From: Perkinsus chesapeaki
Lineage: Eukaryota; Perkinsozoa; Perkinsida; Perkinsidae
DNA: 35,050 bases
Reading direction: 5' to 3'
Assembly (NCBI GenBank): GCA_013115145.1
Contig: JAAPAO010000372.1
Location: 1-35,050 of the forward strand
Below the pieces are notes generated by a model, which saw only the letters and a program-made list of their open reading frames with translations, did not search any database and was not told the DNA's origin. Positions 9,736-19,254 of this stretch are shown piece after piece (position 1 is the stretch's first letter; the number at the start of each line of letters is the position of its first letter). The position numbers were made by a program, and so were the translations under genes.

Positions 9736-11445
9736 TCAATCGTGCTCTTCGTTTTCGCCAAAGTACATGCCATGGATGAAATTGTGATAAATCTGATCAC
9801 CGACGCCAAACGGCGCGTTGAACTCCTCAAAAGTAAGTTCACCGAACTCGTGGTATCTGAGAATCCTGAACACACTTAATAAGCACGATTTCCGCTCTAA
9901 CCCGAGGGAATCCCAGATGTCCATGGCTAACTCTCGAATGTCGAATGCGCGAGCGAAGGACGGCTCGCCGCCAGGGTTCAGGCAGAAGGTCTTTATAATG
10001 GCGCGGACGACTTCGCTTCTTTCCAGGGAGCCTGAATTGAGCTTCGACTTTGGCATGCTATTTCGACCGTACCGTTCCTGTTGCCGTCCCAGAAATCGAA
10101 CCATGCCATCGGATGCGAGTCGAGATCTGGAATATCTGACGGTCGCAGATTTACACTGTCTGATTTGATATTGTTGAAGTTTCGCAGAAGATACCTTGCA
10201 AGAGGTTTACTGGTGTACACCAAATCATAAGCCTACTGACGAAGGCCTCTCCGAGGCTCCACAAATTCAGTGAGCGTGATGACGCCGTCATTATCAGGGT
10301 CCCAGACCTCCCAATTGTCCTCGATCGCCCTAATAGTCGACGAATGAACAGTCTCTTCTCGCGAGTGCTACACAGCTAGCTTGTCTCTTGCTACTGGCAA
10401 GACCGCTCCAAGGGCGCCAAGGACCTCCTCCTGGTCTAGGGTCCCCCCGGAATCGATGTCACAGAGCTGAAACCATGCTCTGGGATCCTGAATAGATTCA
10501 ACCCCGTCCGATCAAGCCGGAACGCTAAGTCGAACCTTGAAGACGTCCGGTAGAGTTTTTATCTCGCTAAATCTGGCTCCACAAATAGGGCACTCTTGGG
10601 CAGACGGGTAGCCTGCGGCGCGTGCATCCGACCTTGAAAAATATCTTACACGATTGCTAATGGGTCGCATTCTACGCATTCTTAGCCACGAGCCTTTTTA
10701 TGCACTCTGTGTGGAAGTAGTGCGGACACGCTCGTCGGCTTTGAAGACGTAGGATGCCCACTGGCAGGCGGAAGAGCTCAAAGTAGCATACCGAACACTC
10801 GTTGAATCTAATGCAATCAAGTACGCTGTTTGTCTTGTACCGATACGCTCTGACCTTTCAGCTATACTAAGCGATTCGTAGCGTCGCGAAAGTACAGTAG
10901 GAGCTAACCATTGTGGTAGAACTTCAAGGCTGATCACACTGAGCACCTGGCAGGCGGTCCACTTCTCAACAGGAAAACCCCTCACGAGCCCAGTCTGATC
11001 GTTTCTCCATTCTTTCTCTGTCTCTACTGCTCGCACTATGTCCGGAGGTTCCCCTGTGTCCCACGAGAGACTAAGGACCTATGTGACGCTGATCACTCAT
11101 GTGGGAGAGTTCGAGACATCTCACGTTCTCAGCAAGCCGCCACATACCGACGAACTGGCGTCTTCTGGAGTAAAATATTCCTTGATCGGGTGCGCCAATG
11201 GGATCCTCGGGTTCGTTGAACAGGAAAAGATCTTCTTCGGGCCACTTAGGGTTAGTTGCCTGAAGCGAAACGTCGTCAATACTGCTCCCAGCTGGACGAT
11301 GCTAAAATTCCTCTTGGAATATCAGAAGCGCTCGTAGTGTAACGGTATCATACAAGCTTCCCATGCTTGTGACCCGGGTTCGACTCCCGGCGGGCGCAGT
11401 TTATATTACCTTCATGCTCACTGTGGACAATTGAGGTCTGCTAAC
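9736..11445 (-). CDS. RING finger plus EF-hand protein (5' end unresolved)
   Basis: Minus-strand exons traced: 11410-11445, 11152-11301 (begins HRPAGSSIDD) and 10947-11078 (begins VLSLSWDTGE), all phase 0. The RING exons follow near 10690-10811 (ECSVCYFELF then HYFHTECIKRL) and 10530-10630 (ECPICGARF), giving a C3HC4-like set. EF-hand loops follow: DIDSGGTLDQEE (about 10450), DPDNDGVITLTE (about 10280) and DGNRNGSLERSE. The last is restored by removing a 41-nt intron near 10050 (GTACGG...TTCAG). A degenerate fourth hand precedes the stop at 9736. The combination suggests a calcium-responsive E3 ubiquitin ligase, but activity is inferred. The start codon and the exons above 11445 could not be fixed, and the region up to about 11860 may contain them. 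Confidence 0.75.
11328..11398 (+). tRNA. tRNA-Gly, anticodon CCC
   Basis: A 71-nt cloverleaf. The acceptor stem GCGCTCG pairs with CGGGCGC (one G-T wobble), with discriminator A. The anticodon stem CAAGC/GCTTG encloses the loop TTCCCAT (anticodon CCC at 11360-11362). The T arm CCGGG-TTCGACT-CCCGG is perfect. It reads opposite to the RING/EF-hand gene and, in my model, lies wholly inside a 108-nt intron of that gene (11302-11409), its 3' end 11 nt from the donor site. A plus-strand open frame ending at 11337 overlaps its 5' end and is not supported as a gene. Confidence 0.97.
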
Positions 11446-11880
11446 CTGCGTATCTAAGCTTGTTTTACGATGAACTCTATTGGGACCTGACTTATCCCAT
11501 ACTCATTAAACAACTTCCCCTTCTGTCAGTCAACTCACCCTGTGATCTATTCCTAACACCCCGCAGAGCACCTACTCCCATTTTCAACGCTCGGCAGCAC
11601 CCTTCTTCAACACAATTATTTTTGGGCGCGCGCCAAGTCATGCAACCGCGCAGGAAATGGATTTGTAGATGGCCGTTGATTGAAGCCCAGGTTTCGCAGG
11701 TTACCGCTTGCTGCGAGGTCCATGCAATAAAGAACAAACAGCTCACAATTATGCTCGCTTAGCTTTGCGTCCTCGACTGCCTCCACAGACCTCGATCCCC
11801 ATGGCTCAGTCCCCCGGTGACGTCGCACAATACTTTTGCCGTGGAGGATGGGATCGTTCACTCCAGTTTCATTGTCTTAA

Positions 11881-14800
11881 ATGTTTACTTCATCGCCCCA
11901 TGATTACTGCTCTGCCACACAGCTTGCCTCGGCCACTCAGGACTGGCAGCCACCGCCTCCACTGACAGGAGACTCAGATTTCGAGACGCCATGCTTGATA
12001 GGTGTAAGCCTTCCCACCACGACGACGCTCATCTCTTCTTATATTATTTGCCAATAGAAACTGCACTTGACAATCAACACAGTCCAGTGGAAGAGTAAAG
12101 AACAGACTCTTGAGCTGTGGTCTGATCGATCCTCGTGGCGGATTGGTCGGGACGCGGGGAATGACGTCCAGGTTCTAGATCCGAAGGTCTCAACCGTCCA
12201 TGTAAAGTCTGACGGACTCCGGTGCGTTTAAAGCTTTTACAGGTTCGAATAGATCATGATCCTTCTAGTGACGATCCCGACGAGCAGATTACTATCACTG
12301 ATGTGTCCCGGAACGGGACTTACCTCGGCACACGGCGACTGCAGCCTAATAAAACCGAGGTTCTCAAGTACTAGAACGGAGAACAATCTCACCCATGAGC
12401 TTTGGTATTGCTCAGACCGGGGGCATCATTCTCCTTGGTTACTTCCCCTTATATCCGAGGCCACCCTGAGCCACTGTTACAGGCGACCTGGAAACCATCT
12501 GGGTTTGAAGAGCCCATAAAGGAGTTTGTCAACTCGGACCCTGTTATTGGTCTAACACAGGCGATGCCTCCGGGCCCTACACAAGGTGGGAGCGCTAAGC
12601 GATGCGCAATTTTTACGGTTTTTCTATCAGTTCAGCAGGAGACAGCCCCGCAGCGTAAGAAGGAGCGTGAGACTGTCGGACAGCAGGATCCTGTTATAGC
12701 CCAGCTTAGTGGGGATATCAAGTACTATCTTATCTCGAGCTCAACGGGATCACCAGTTAGATTTCAATGGCGACCGTCGACTGCCAAAATGTCGAAGGAT
12801 GGTCTGCGGAGCTCGGTCGTGATCGGCCGGAATCCCGCGTCGGAGATAGTTGTCAATGACGATAGGATATCTGGCTCGTAATAGGAATGAGAGCAGCAAC
12901 AGTCGTTGGTGGAAGTATGGTGTTGCTATTTTAAGGCATGTCACTTTGGAGCACGACGGGGCGTCATTCCATATAATAGATTCCTCGACTAATGGAACGT
13001 ATCTTAATGAGGAAAGGTTACCTAAGAAACATGTAGGAAGACGGGGGTGGGTTGAATAGGGGTAGTTGGGCCATTTCGAGGAACCTAGGACACTGGGATG
13101 GCCATTCTTAGAGAATGGTTATATGTTACGAGTGATGCGGAGTGGGAGATATAATAGAAAGGTGTTTGGTAGGAACCAGCGGAAGTATCGCAAAGAGTGT
13201 CTTTTATTGTCTGCTTGTAGTGTAAACAATTAAAGTGCTCTGTCTGGGAATAGTCGATGCTTCTTCGTGATTCCTTAACCCATAGCGCTCTTTTCGGACC
13301 CTTCTCCAGTTGTCAGCCTCGAGCCCTATTTCCAAATACGATCGTCATCGTGGTGGTGGTTTGGATTGCGGTTCCTCGAACTCTACCGAAATTTTCTAAT
13401 CAAAAGCTCTGAGCTGCCAAAACCGTTCCTATTGTACTTTTCCATGATTTGGCGCTCACCGATGGATATGATGCTCAGGTACATCCTCTGAAGTCGGGAG
13501 ACCATGTGTCGCTGGCGTCTCTTGGAAAAGATGTCTTGCAGGCACCAGGGGTAGAACCTGGGATCGTAGGATGAAAGCACAGCGCTCCCCTCACTGAGCT
13601 ATTTAGGAGTTCACATTTCGTGCAGTGCTCACAGAATATAAGTATAGCGCTGTCCACGGCAATGTCGATGTAGTGAGGCCGCTTGGCAAGAAGGCACCAA
13701 GCATCACAGCTGTCAACACAGCCGACTCGGACCCCCCTCGGGACACTTTCGGTCGAGCCTTGGAGGACTTGTACGTTTCTGGATGGTGACGCCTTTGTTA
13801 CTGGGGATGTGTCAGGTATTATATAAATGCTCGGCTTGGACAGGGTAACTTCGCCACGGTCCACAGCGCGACAGAGAAAAAGGAAGGAGGAAGGCAAGTG
13901 GCAATTAAGGAGTTGGACTTAGCCAAGTTGCTGAAGTTCCAGCAAAACACTAAGTCTAATAGTGTCACTTTTCGGTAGGTATATGGATTTCATACCGCTC
14001 TTTACTCTGATCAGGTCCGAATTCGAGGTGCTCCGCGAACTTAACCATCCCGCCATTGTTAAATTTTACACCTATTTCGAGAACTCTCGAAGCCTGTTTA
14101 TCGTGACCGAGCTGATGAAGGGCGGCGACCTGTTGGATCGTCTTCTGAATAATGGAGCGTAATCTGGGGCGCGCGGGAAAATTTATTCCGTTTTTCTTCT
14201 GGCAGGTATCGGGAGGCAGATGCTCGAGTGCTATTTAGGGACTTGTGCAGCGGAGTGGCGTATATGCATAGTCATAATATCATTCACCGTGATTTAAAAC
14301 CAGAAAATGTCGGTCGGGGGGTTCGAACCTGCGCTGGTCTAATGGATGGTCTTTTGTTAGATATTACTAACCGCTGATCAGCGGCACGGTAAAATATCCG
14401 ATTTGGGCTTAGCTCGGCACACTAATCCTCTCACTGGGGAGGCTGCAGGTGAGGGCGGGGATTCGAGCAACCTCGAAGATGCTCTACAGTGGAGTAATGC
14501 TGGTGTTGTTATATAGGAAGTTTGGTAGGAAGTGTGGGCCTAGCTATTAGATACTGGTAGCTGATCTTCTATTAATGTCTGGGAGATAATCTTCATAGAG
14601 TCGATCTCCCAATGATTTGGGCAGAAATAATAATAGTTTTCATACCTACATCTACATCTCTCATCATCTCATCATCTCTGACATATTCTATAACCGCGAT
14701 CAGCTGTATATTTTACCGTACTCCATTCGGTTCTAGGCGGGATTCGGGTTTTCGGGTTTCGGGTTTTCTTCTGTGTGGTTCACGCTTGTTCAGGTACCTA

Positions 14801-15618
14801 CTGTGGCACTCCACACTACTTCGCCCCGGAAATGGTTATGTTGAAGCTCGGTCAAAGGGGAACATACGACAACAAGGTCGATTGCTGGGCACTTGGAGTC
14901 ATATTGTGAGAAAAATGCAAGGTGCCGGGATCGAACCTGCGCGGGATAGGTATGTGATTCTCTCGGCAACCCCGCCGTTTGCAGCTGATGATGATCCTGA
15001 TGGTAATGGTGGAGTGTTAGATCAGAAAATATTAAATGCCGAGTAAAAATGGCGGTGGTGGGAATCGAACCTGCGCGGCAGATACACGTTCGCCTATGCT
15101 GAATGGGAGGACGTCACAGAGACGGCCAAGGACCTAATTGACATGTTCTTGCAAGTTGATGATAGAAAACGATGGTCAGCTCAGCGAGCATTGTAGGCAT
15201 TAGGAGGTCGTGGGTTCGAACCCTGGTGGGGTTATATTTTAATTGATATATTCTCTCATCTCGAAGTGTATCTGATTGACCTGTCCACTGCTACGCATGA
15301 CGATTGATGATGGCGTGCACTCCTACGCACAGTTTTCCTAGTCTTCAAGACTTCCCTCTGACATCCATTTCGTAATAGCCTTTTATCGCCTATTTATGAT
15401 AGCTGTTATAGACTGTTTTAAGGCTCCCTGTTGAGGAAAAGGGAATATTCAATAATAATTTAGATGTTCATTGGTGAGTCATTCTGTGTAGGGACGAGCA
15501 CCAATGGTTCGTAAGTAATGACCACGACGAGTCCACAGCAGCGCCGAGCTCTCCACCAGCAGCTAAGCGAAGGAAAACAATGACGGAGAGTGATGAGGGG
15601 GATAATGGTGAGAGTTGA
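11881..15618 (+). CDS. CHK2/Rad53-like kinase with tandem FHA domains
   Basis: Exons: 11881-12003, 12058-12201, 12243-12367, 12400-12437, about 12511-12877, 12936-13032, 13479-about 13532, 13816-13974, 14015-14158, 14206-14308, 14361-14448, 14794-14905, 14950-15042, 15082-15192, 15492-15618. The ATG at 11881 directly follows an in-frame TAA. Domains: a TQ-rich start (ATQLASATQ); FHA1 ([19 protein letters not shown]); FHA2 ([30 protein letters not shown]); a kinase with [26 protein letters not shown] (DLG instead of DFG), [10 protein letters not shown] and DCWALGVIL; and a tail with PAAKRRK, a likely nuclear signal. The closest family is the DNA-damage checkpoint kinase CHK2, which normally has one N-terminal FHA. 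The junctions near 12440-12510 and 13530-13816 are not settled. Confidence 0.87.
13541..13605 (-). pseudogene. tRNA-like sequence in kinase intron
   Basis: On the minus strand a D-arm-like TAGCTCAGTGAG is followed by a perfect T stem CCAGG-TTCTACC-CCTGG (plus-strand 13545-13561). The acceptor stem does not pair and the T loop has T instead of the conserved R, so it is probably a decayed tRNA or tRNA-derived element. It lies at the start of the intron between the FHA2 and kinase exons. Confidence 0.6.
14309..14360 (-). other. 52-nt intron with antisense tRNA T-arm-like core
   Basis: Kinase intron between HRDLKPEN and ILLTADQ. It begins GTCGGTCGG (an unusual donor) and ends TTTTGTTAG. It contains GGTTCGAACCTGCGC, the reverse complement of a tRNA T arm (GCGCAGGTTCGAACC). 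Confidence 0.8.
14906..14949 (-). other. 44-nt intron with antisense tRNA T-arm-like core
   Basis: Kinase intron inside the sequence LGVIL/YVILS. The donor is GTGAGAAAAA and the acceptor GGGATAG. The middle reads GGTGCCGGGATCGAACCTGC, in reverse complement a T arm GCAGG-TTCGATC-CCGGC with four of five pairs. Confidence 0.85.
15043..15081 (-). other. 39-nt intron with antisense tRNA T-arm-like core
   Basis: Kinase intron between LNAE and YTFAYAEW. The donor is GTAAAAATGG and the acceptor GCGGCAG. The core is GGTGGGAATCGAACCTGCGC. Almost the whole intron apart from the splice signals is tRNA-like. Confidence 0.85.
15193..15240 (+). other. tRNA-like start of 299-nt intron
   Basis: The last kinase intron (15193-15491) opens GTAGGCATTAGGAGG and continues GTCGTGGGTTCGAACCCTGG, a sense-strand tRNA T arm. 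The rest of the intron is AT-rich without recognised content. Confidence 0.75.
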
Positions 15619-15873
15619 GGAAGGAGCGGTATGGCGCAATGGTTGTTGTTGCACGCATGCGCATGTAGAATTTACCGGGACGGAGCTGTCGGATAGTCCG
15701 TCGAAGCTATCAGCCAATAGATGCAGCAGATCAATTCGAACAACGTCGACTCATGAGTGAGGTTCGACGTTGGTGAGTAGCAGCAACAATGCAGTATTTT
15801 CTCATGGGGTCTCTTTTTGTTGAGTTATTGCGGGTGAACCGGTAAGATATTTCGCAGCTCAACTTGTGCCACC

Positions 15874-18800
15874 ATGCAGCCACCCTCGGCGGCAGTTTCT
15901 TGCTTTTCCTCCCGAATTGAAGTCCGAGGTTTCGGAAACAAGTGGTGAGTTCACAGCGCAGATGAGGTCCGGTTTATGACGCTTCGTTGATTAGGTTCGT
16001 CGGACAGTTCGCTGGGATTGATGTTATCGCAGGAGAGGTATCTTAGCTTCATGCGTGCATGATACGCTGAGGGTCTATGTCAGGTTCGAGTCACCTTCCC
16101 GGATAACATTGAGCAGCCTCGAATAGTTCCAATTTCTGCAGTAAGTGTGGTTTTTATGTATTTCGCTGATTGTCCCACAGGTCCGATTTATCCCTAAACG
16201 CTCCTCAGGGTTGTCACCGTTTAAGCCCAGTTCTGGCGACAGAGTTGAGGTAAGCTCGTCATCATCCTCTAGAGCATTATTATTACTACTACTACCGAAT
16301 CATAAACCTTCGTATTTCACCGATCGTCTGTCGTGGTGGTGTGAAGTGGTTGCGAATAAGTTACGCTCATTTGCTCAAATAGCAGCGCTTGCGCAAACAT
16401 CAAATTAGATAATTATGACTCGGGCAGTAGTCAGGTTAGTCTATAGAATACTAAGGACTTCTAGTCTGGGATCCTCCCGACGCGTCACCAGAGGCGACGG
16501 CTCGTCGTTCGATCATCTTTATTTATTTTACGAGTCATTGGAGCCGACTACGACGACGACCGACGTATTGATGGTCTTAGCTTACACATTGAATTGTTGT
16601 CAAATACTTTATCAACGCAAATCCTGACGGGCCTGCGTTAAGCTTCGGCAGCAGGCCGACGAATTATTGTTAACTATAGTTAGTGACATTCCTTCAGGTT
16701 TGGTCGGACGGTGGTGATGCCTGTCCTCCATTTTGGAGCCCTGGTGTGGTTATTGGTACTCGAGACGGTGTATATATCGTCAAGCTTGAAGAGGCAAATG
16801 AAGAAGGCACTGACGACGACGAGCCTAGGCCCGCAGAGGAGACGCTTTTTCAAGCCTCGCAGATCCGACCGCCGACATGTCTTCCGCTCGAGGTCGGGCG
16901 GGAGGATGAAGGCTCAGGGGGATATTTTGAAGGAGGCGATGAAAAGGAAGAAGCCCTTGATCGCAACGGCGACGTTGGCGAGCTTTCGTCGAGTAGCAGT
17001 GCGTGTGGTCGAAGCTGCTTTATTATTATCGTTTGACTTGTCAGGTTCACGTGACAACACTGCACCATTATTATCCAAGTTGAAAAGCAAAGTAATTGAT
17101 CTTCCGCTATCGCTTTCCGAATGGCTGATATCTGAGGATGGCAAAGGCTGCATGAGGCACATCGCAGCCAGCGCCAGATTAATCTCAGTAAGCACCGCTC
17201 CGTCATCTCAATTAGCAATCTCGATATGAGCAAACCTTGAGGGACTTTTCAAGCGCTGTGGCAGCCCCATCATCAACCGGCTCTGGAAAATAACAGAACA
17301 TACGGCACCTTGTCGATTTTTGCTTCAATATCGCGTCTTGTTTGATGATTTTTGTCAGTTTAGTGAGTAGTATATTTTAGACAGAGCAGTCATACCGGTG
17401 GTGTGTTACGGCAATGCTGTTCAGGGGACTTGAGTTGATCTCTTGACGAGTGACTTGTCTGATTCCAGCAAACTTCAACTCAGCCACACCCTTATATTGA
17501 ATACTCCTACGCGAGTCGGGAAGGCATGCTTATCGTTGCTCCCTTCTTTCATGGAAGAGTGATGATCAGGTATCAGTCCAAACCGCTCTATGCGTTAACC
17601 CACTGGTCCATATAATGGGTTTCGGCCACAGTCCTTCAAGAGCTTGTATGCTTTTGAGGATACACATCAAACATCAAATCGCAATACAACGATTCCACGA
17701 TTCTCTTCGATGCCTACCTCGGCCGTCGGTACCAATAATATCATCAACCAGCACGGTGAGTATCGGATGATGAAGTATCCCTAATCGCAGTGACCCGTAG
17801 TAGTCGTCGCAAATGCTCAAGCTCCTAGGTGTAGCAGTCGTACTATTTTGGGGAGACTGGATACTTTTGATAGGATCTGGTTTAAAAACTCCTTCGAATT
17901 TATTTTCATGTCCAATTTTGTGGTCGGTTGTATAGGTGTTGTTTTTGTTAGGTTGACTCAGCAAAGTCGAATAAGACACCTCGAGCGGCGCCGCCCAAGA
18001 AGCAAATCGCCTCAACGAAAGGATCAGAGAAGCACTCTAAACCAGCTGCAGCACCACCAAGGCCCCTGACGAATGACCATTCATCCAGTTCGTCAGTGTC
18101 GTTGAGGTCAAAGCAACCGGAGCCGGCAGAGGGGAAGATAATTATCAAGTTCCCGACGACCAGGAGGCTCGTGGGATTGACTATCGGCAAAGTTGGGGCG
18201 AATATAAGAAGTGTTCAAGAGGAGCTCGACGTTCATGTAGCCCCGCCGTCTTCTCCTCCTCTTAGCGTTATCTTATGGATTACAGGTCCGTGTGCTGGAG
18301 GTGTGCAATGATTCACCAACTGGATCTATGGTCATTATTGAGGGCACTTGTGAGGACGATGTTGCTCTTGCTAGAAGACGACTGGAGTTCTTCATCACCA
18401 AGTAGGTTGGTTGCCATAGTTGCATATTCTCGTAATGATTATCTGAGATCTTGAGCTTGTCAAGTAGCCGTTATTTCCAAAGCTGATGTCCCGAGGCTCC
18501 GGGGCATCATCCCTGTCCGTTCACAGTCTGCTCGTGAAGACGGGCTTCCCCATTATCCTCCGCATTTCATATATTTTAAAATCTCGTAGACGTCTCACTC
18601 CATGTGTTCTAGATACCCCATCCCCGAGGAGAGCGTCCAATGGGTTGTCGGGCCACGATTCTCCAACCTGGCAGCCCTGTCAGAGCAGACTGGTCTGCAT
18701 TACGCTAGATACGCTGACCTCGATGACGCTGGACAGAAGCAACCATGCATCGAAATGTGTGGTCGAGTGGACGAGATAGAGAAGGCCAAGACGCTAATAG

Positions 18801-18976
18801 AAAGTCATTTGCATTATAGAGAAGTGTTTCGAGATGTCAAGGCGAAGAGAATTAGTCTGATCAACGCAATTAACGCTCAATCAATCAGCAGTAGCTCGGG
18901 TAGGCCTACTCCACCACCCTCCAGAGCTCCATCTTTGATTCAGGCAAACCACCGACGAGCCTATCTATCGGGGTAG
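15874..18976 (+). CDS. FMRP/FXR-like RNA-binding protein (11 exons)
   Basis: Model join(15874..15944, 15995..16037, 16084..16140, 16181..16249, 16698..16992, 17045..17187, 17469..17579 less the last 10 nt i.e. ..17569, 17641..17755, 17952..18236, 18286..18401, 18613..18976). It totals 1659 nt, 552 residues, with all phases agreeing. The start has a good context (GCCACCATG). Order: Tudor 1 (IEVRGFGNKWFVGQF, then VTFPDNIEQPRIVPIS); Tudor 2 about 81-139 (FWSPGVVIG, DGVYIVKLEE); KH0-like about 185-295; KH1 about 359-431 with the loop GKVG at 377-380; KH2 433-500 with GPRF at 445-448 in place of GxxG, then a helix HLHYREVFRDVKAKR like that following FMRP KH2. The linker 299-358 is basic and low in complexity. 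No RGG box is seen. FMRP family proteins bind mRNA and regulate translation; the same role here is inference. Confidence 0.82.
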
Positions 18977-19189
18977 AAAAGTTTGGGAGTAAGGAGTCTA
19001 TATCAAGCGAAACTCCAGCTGCATCGACAATTGATTCGATGGATCGGTCGTCTGTCTGCGGTACTTTAGACATTTGAATGATGAATGTTGTTGTTGGACT
19101 TAAAGCCGATAAGAGATCCTATATTTTCTGTATCGTCGTCATCGTAGTAGTAGTCTTTCAAAAGTTATCATAATCATTTTTCTACTTGC

Positions 19190-19216
19190 AGCAAGCTCTC
19201 GTCACGAGAGCTTGCT
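19190..19216. repeat. 27-bp near-perfect palindrome
   Basis: AGCAAGCTCTCGT, one central C, then ACGAGAGCTTGCT: 13-bp arms that are perfectly complementary. It lies about 215 bp after the FMRP-like stop, so it could be a hairpin in the 3' UTR or a terminator-like structure. Confidence 0.85.
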
Positions 19217-19254
19217 GACTGTCATGACTGTCACGACTGTCACGACTGTCATCC
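19217..19254 (+). repeat. tandem GACTGTCAY repeat, four units
   Basis: GACTGTCAT, GACTGTCAC, GACTGTCAC, GACTGTCAT follow each other immediately after the palindrome. Confidence 0.8.

Noticed and set aside
11038-11337. 99-codon plus-strand frame overlapping the tRNA
   Set aside because: The minus strand here carries in-frame, phase-consistent exons of the RING/EF-hand gene, and the frame runs into the tRNA.
12241-12260. GGTTCGAATAG as another T-arm-like core
   Set aside because: It is the start of an FHA1 exon (VRIDHD) and has no pairing stem.
16030-16105. tRNA-like sequence with GGTTCGAGTC and flanking complementary TGTTATC / GATAACA
   Set aside because: The TTCGA part lies in an FMRP-like exon (VRVTFPDNIEQ) whose frame is strongly supported, the T stem does not pair, and the intron 16038-16083 itself has no T arm.
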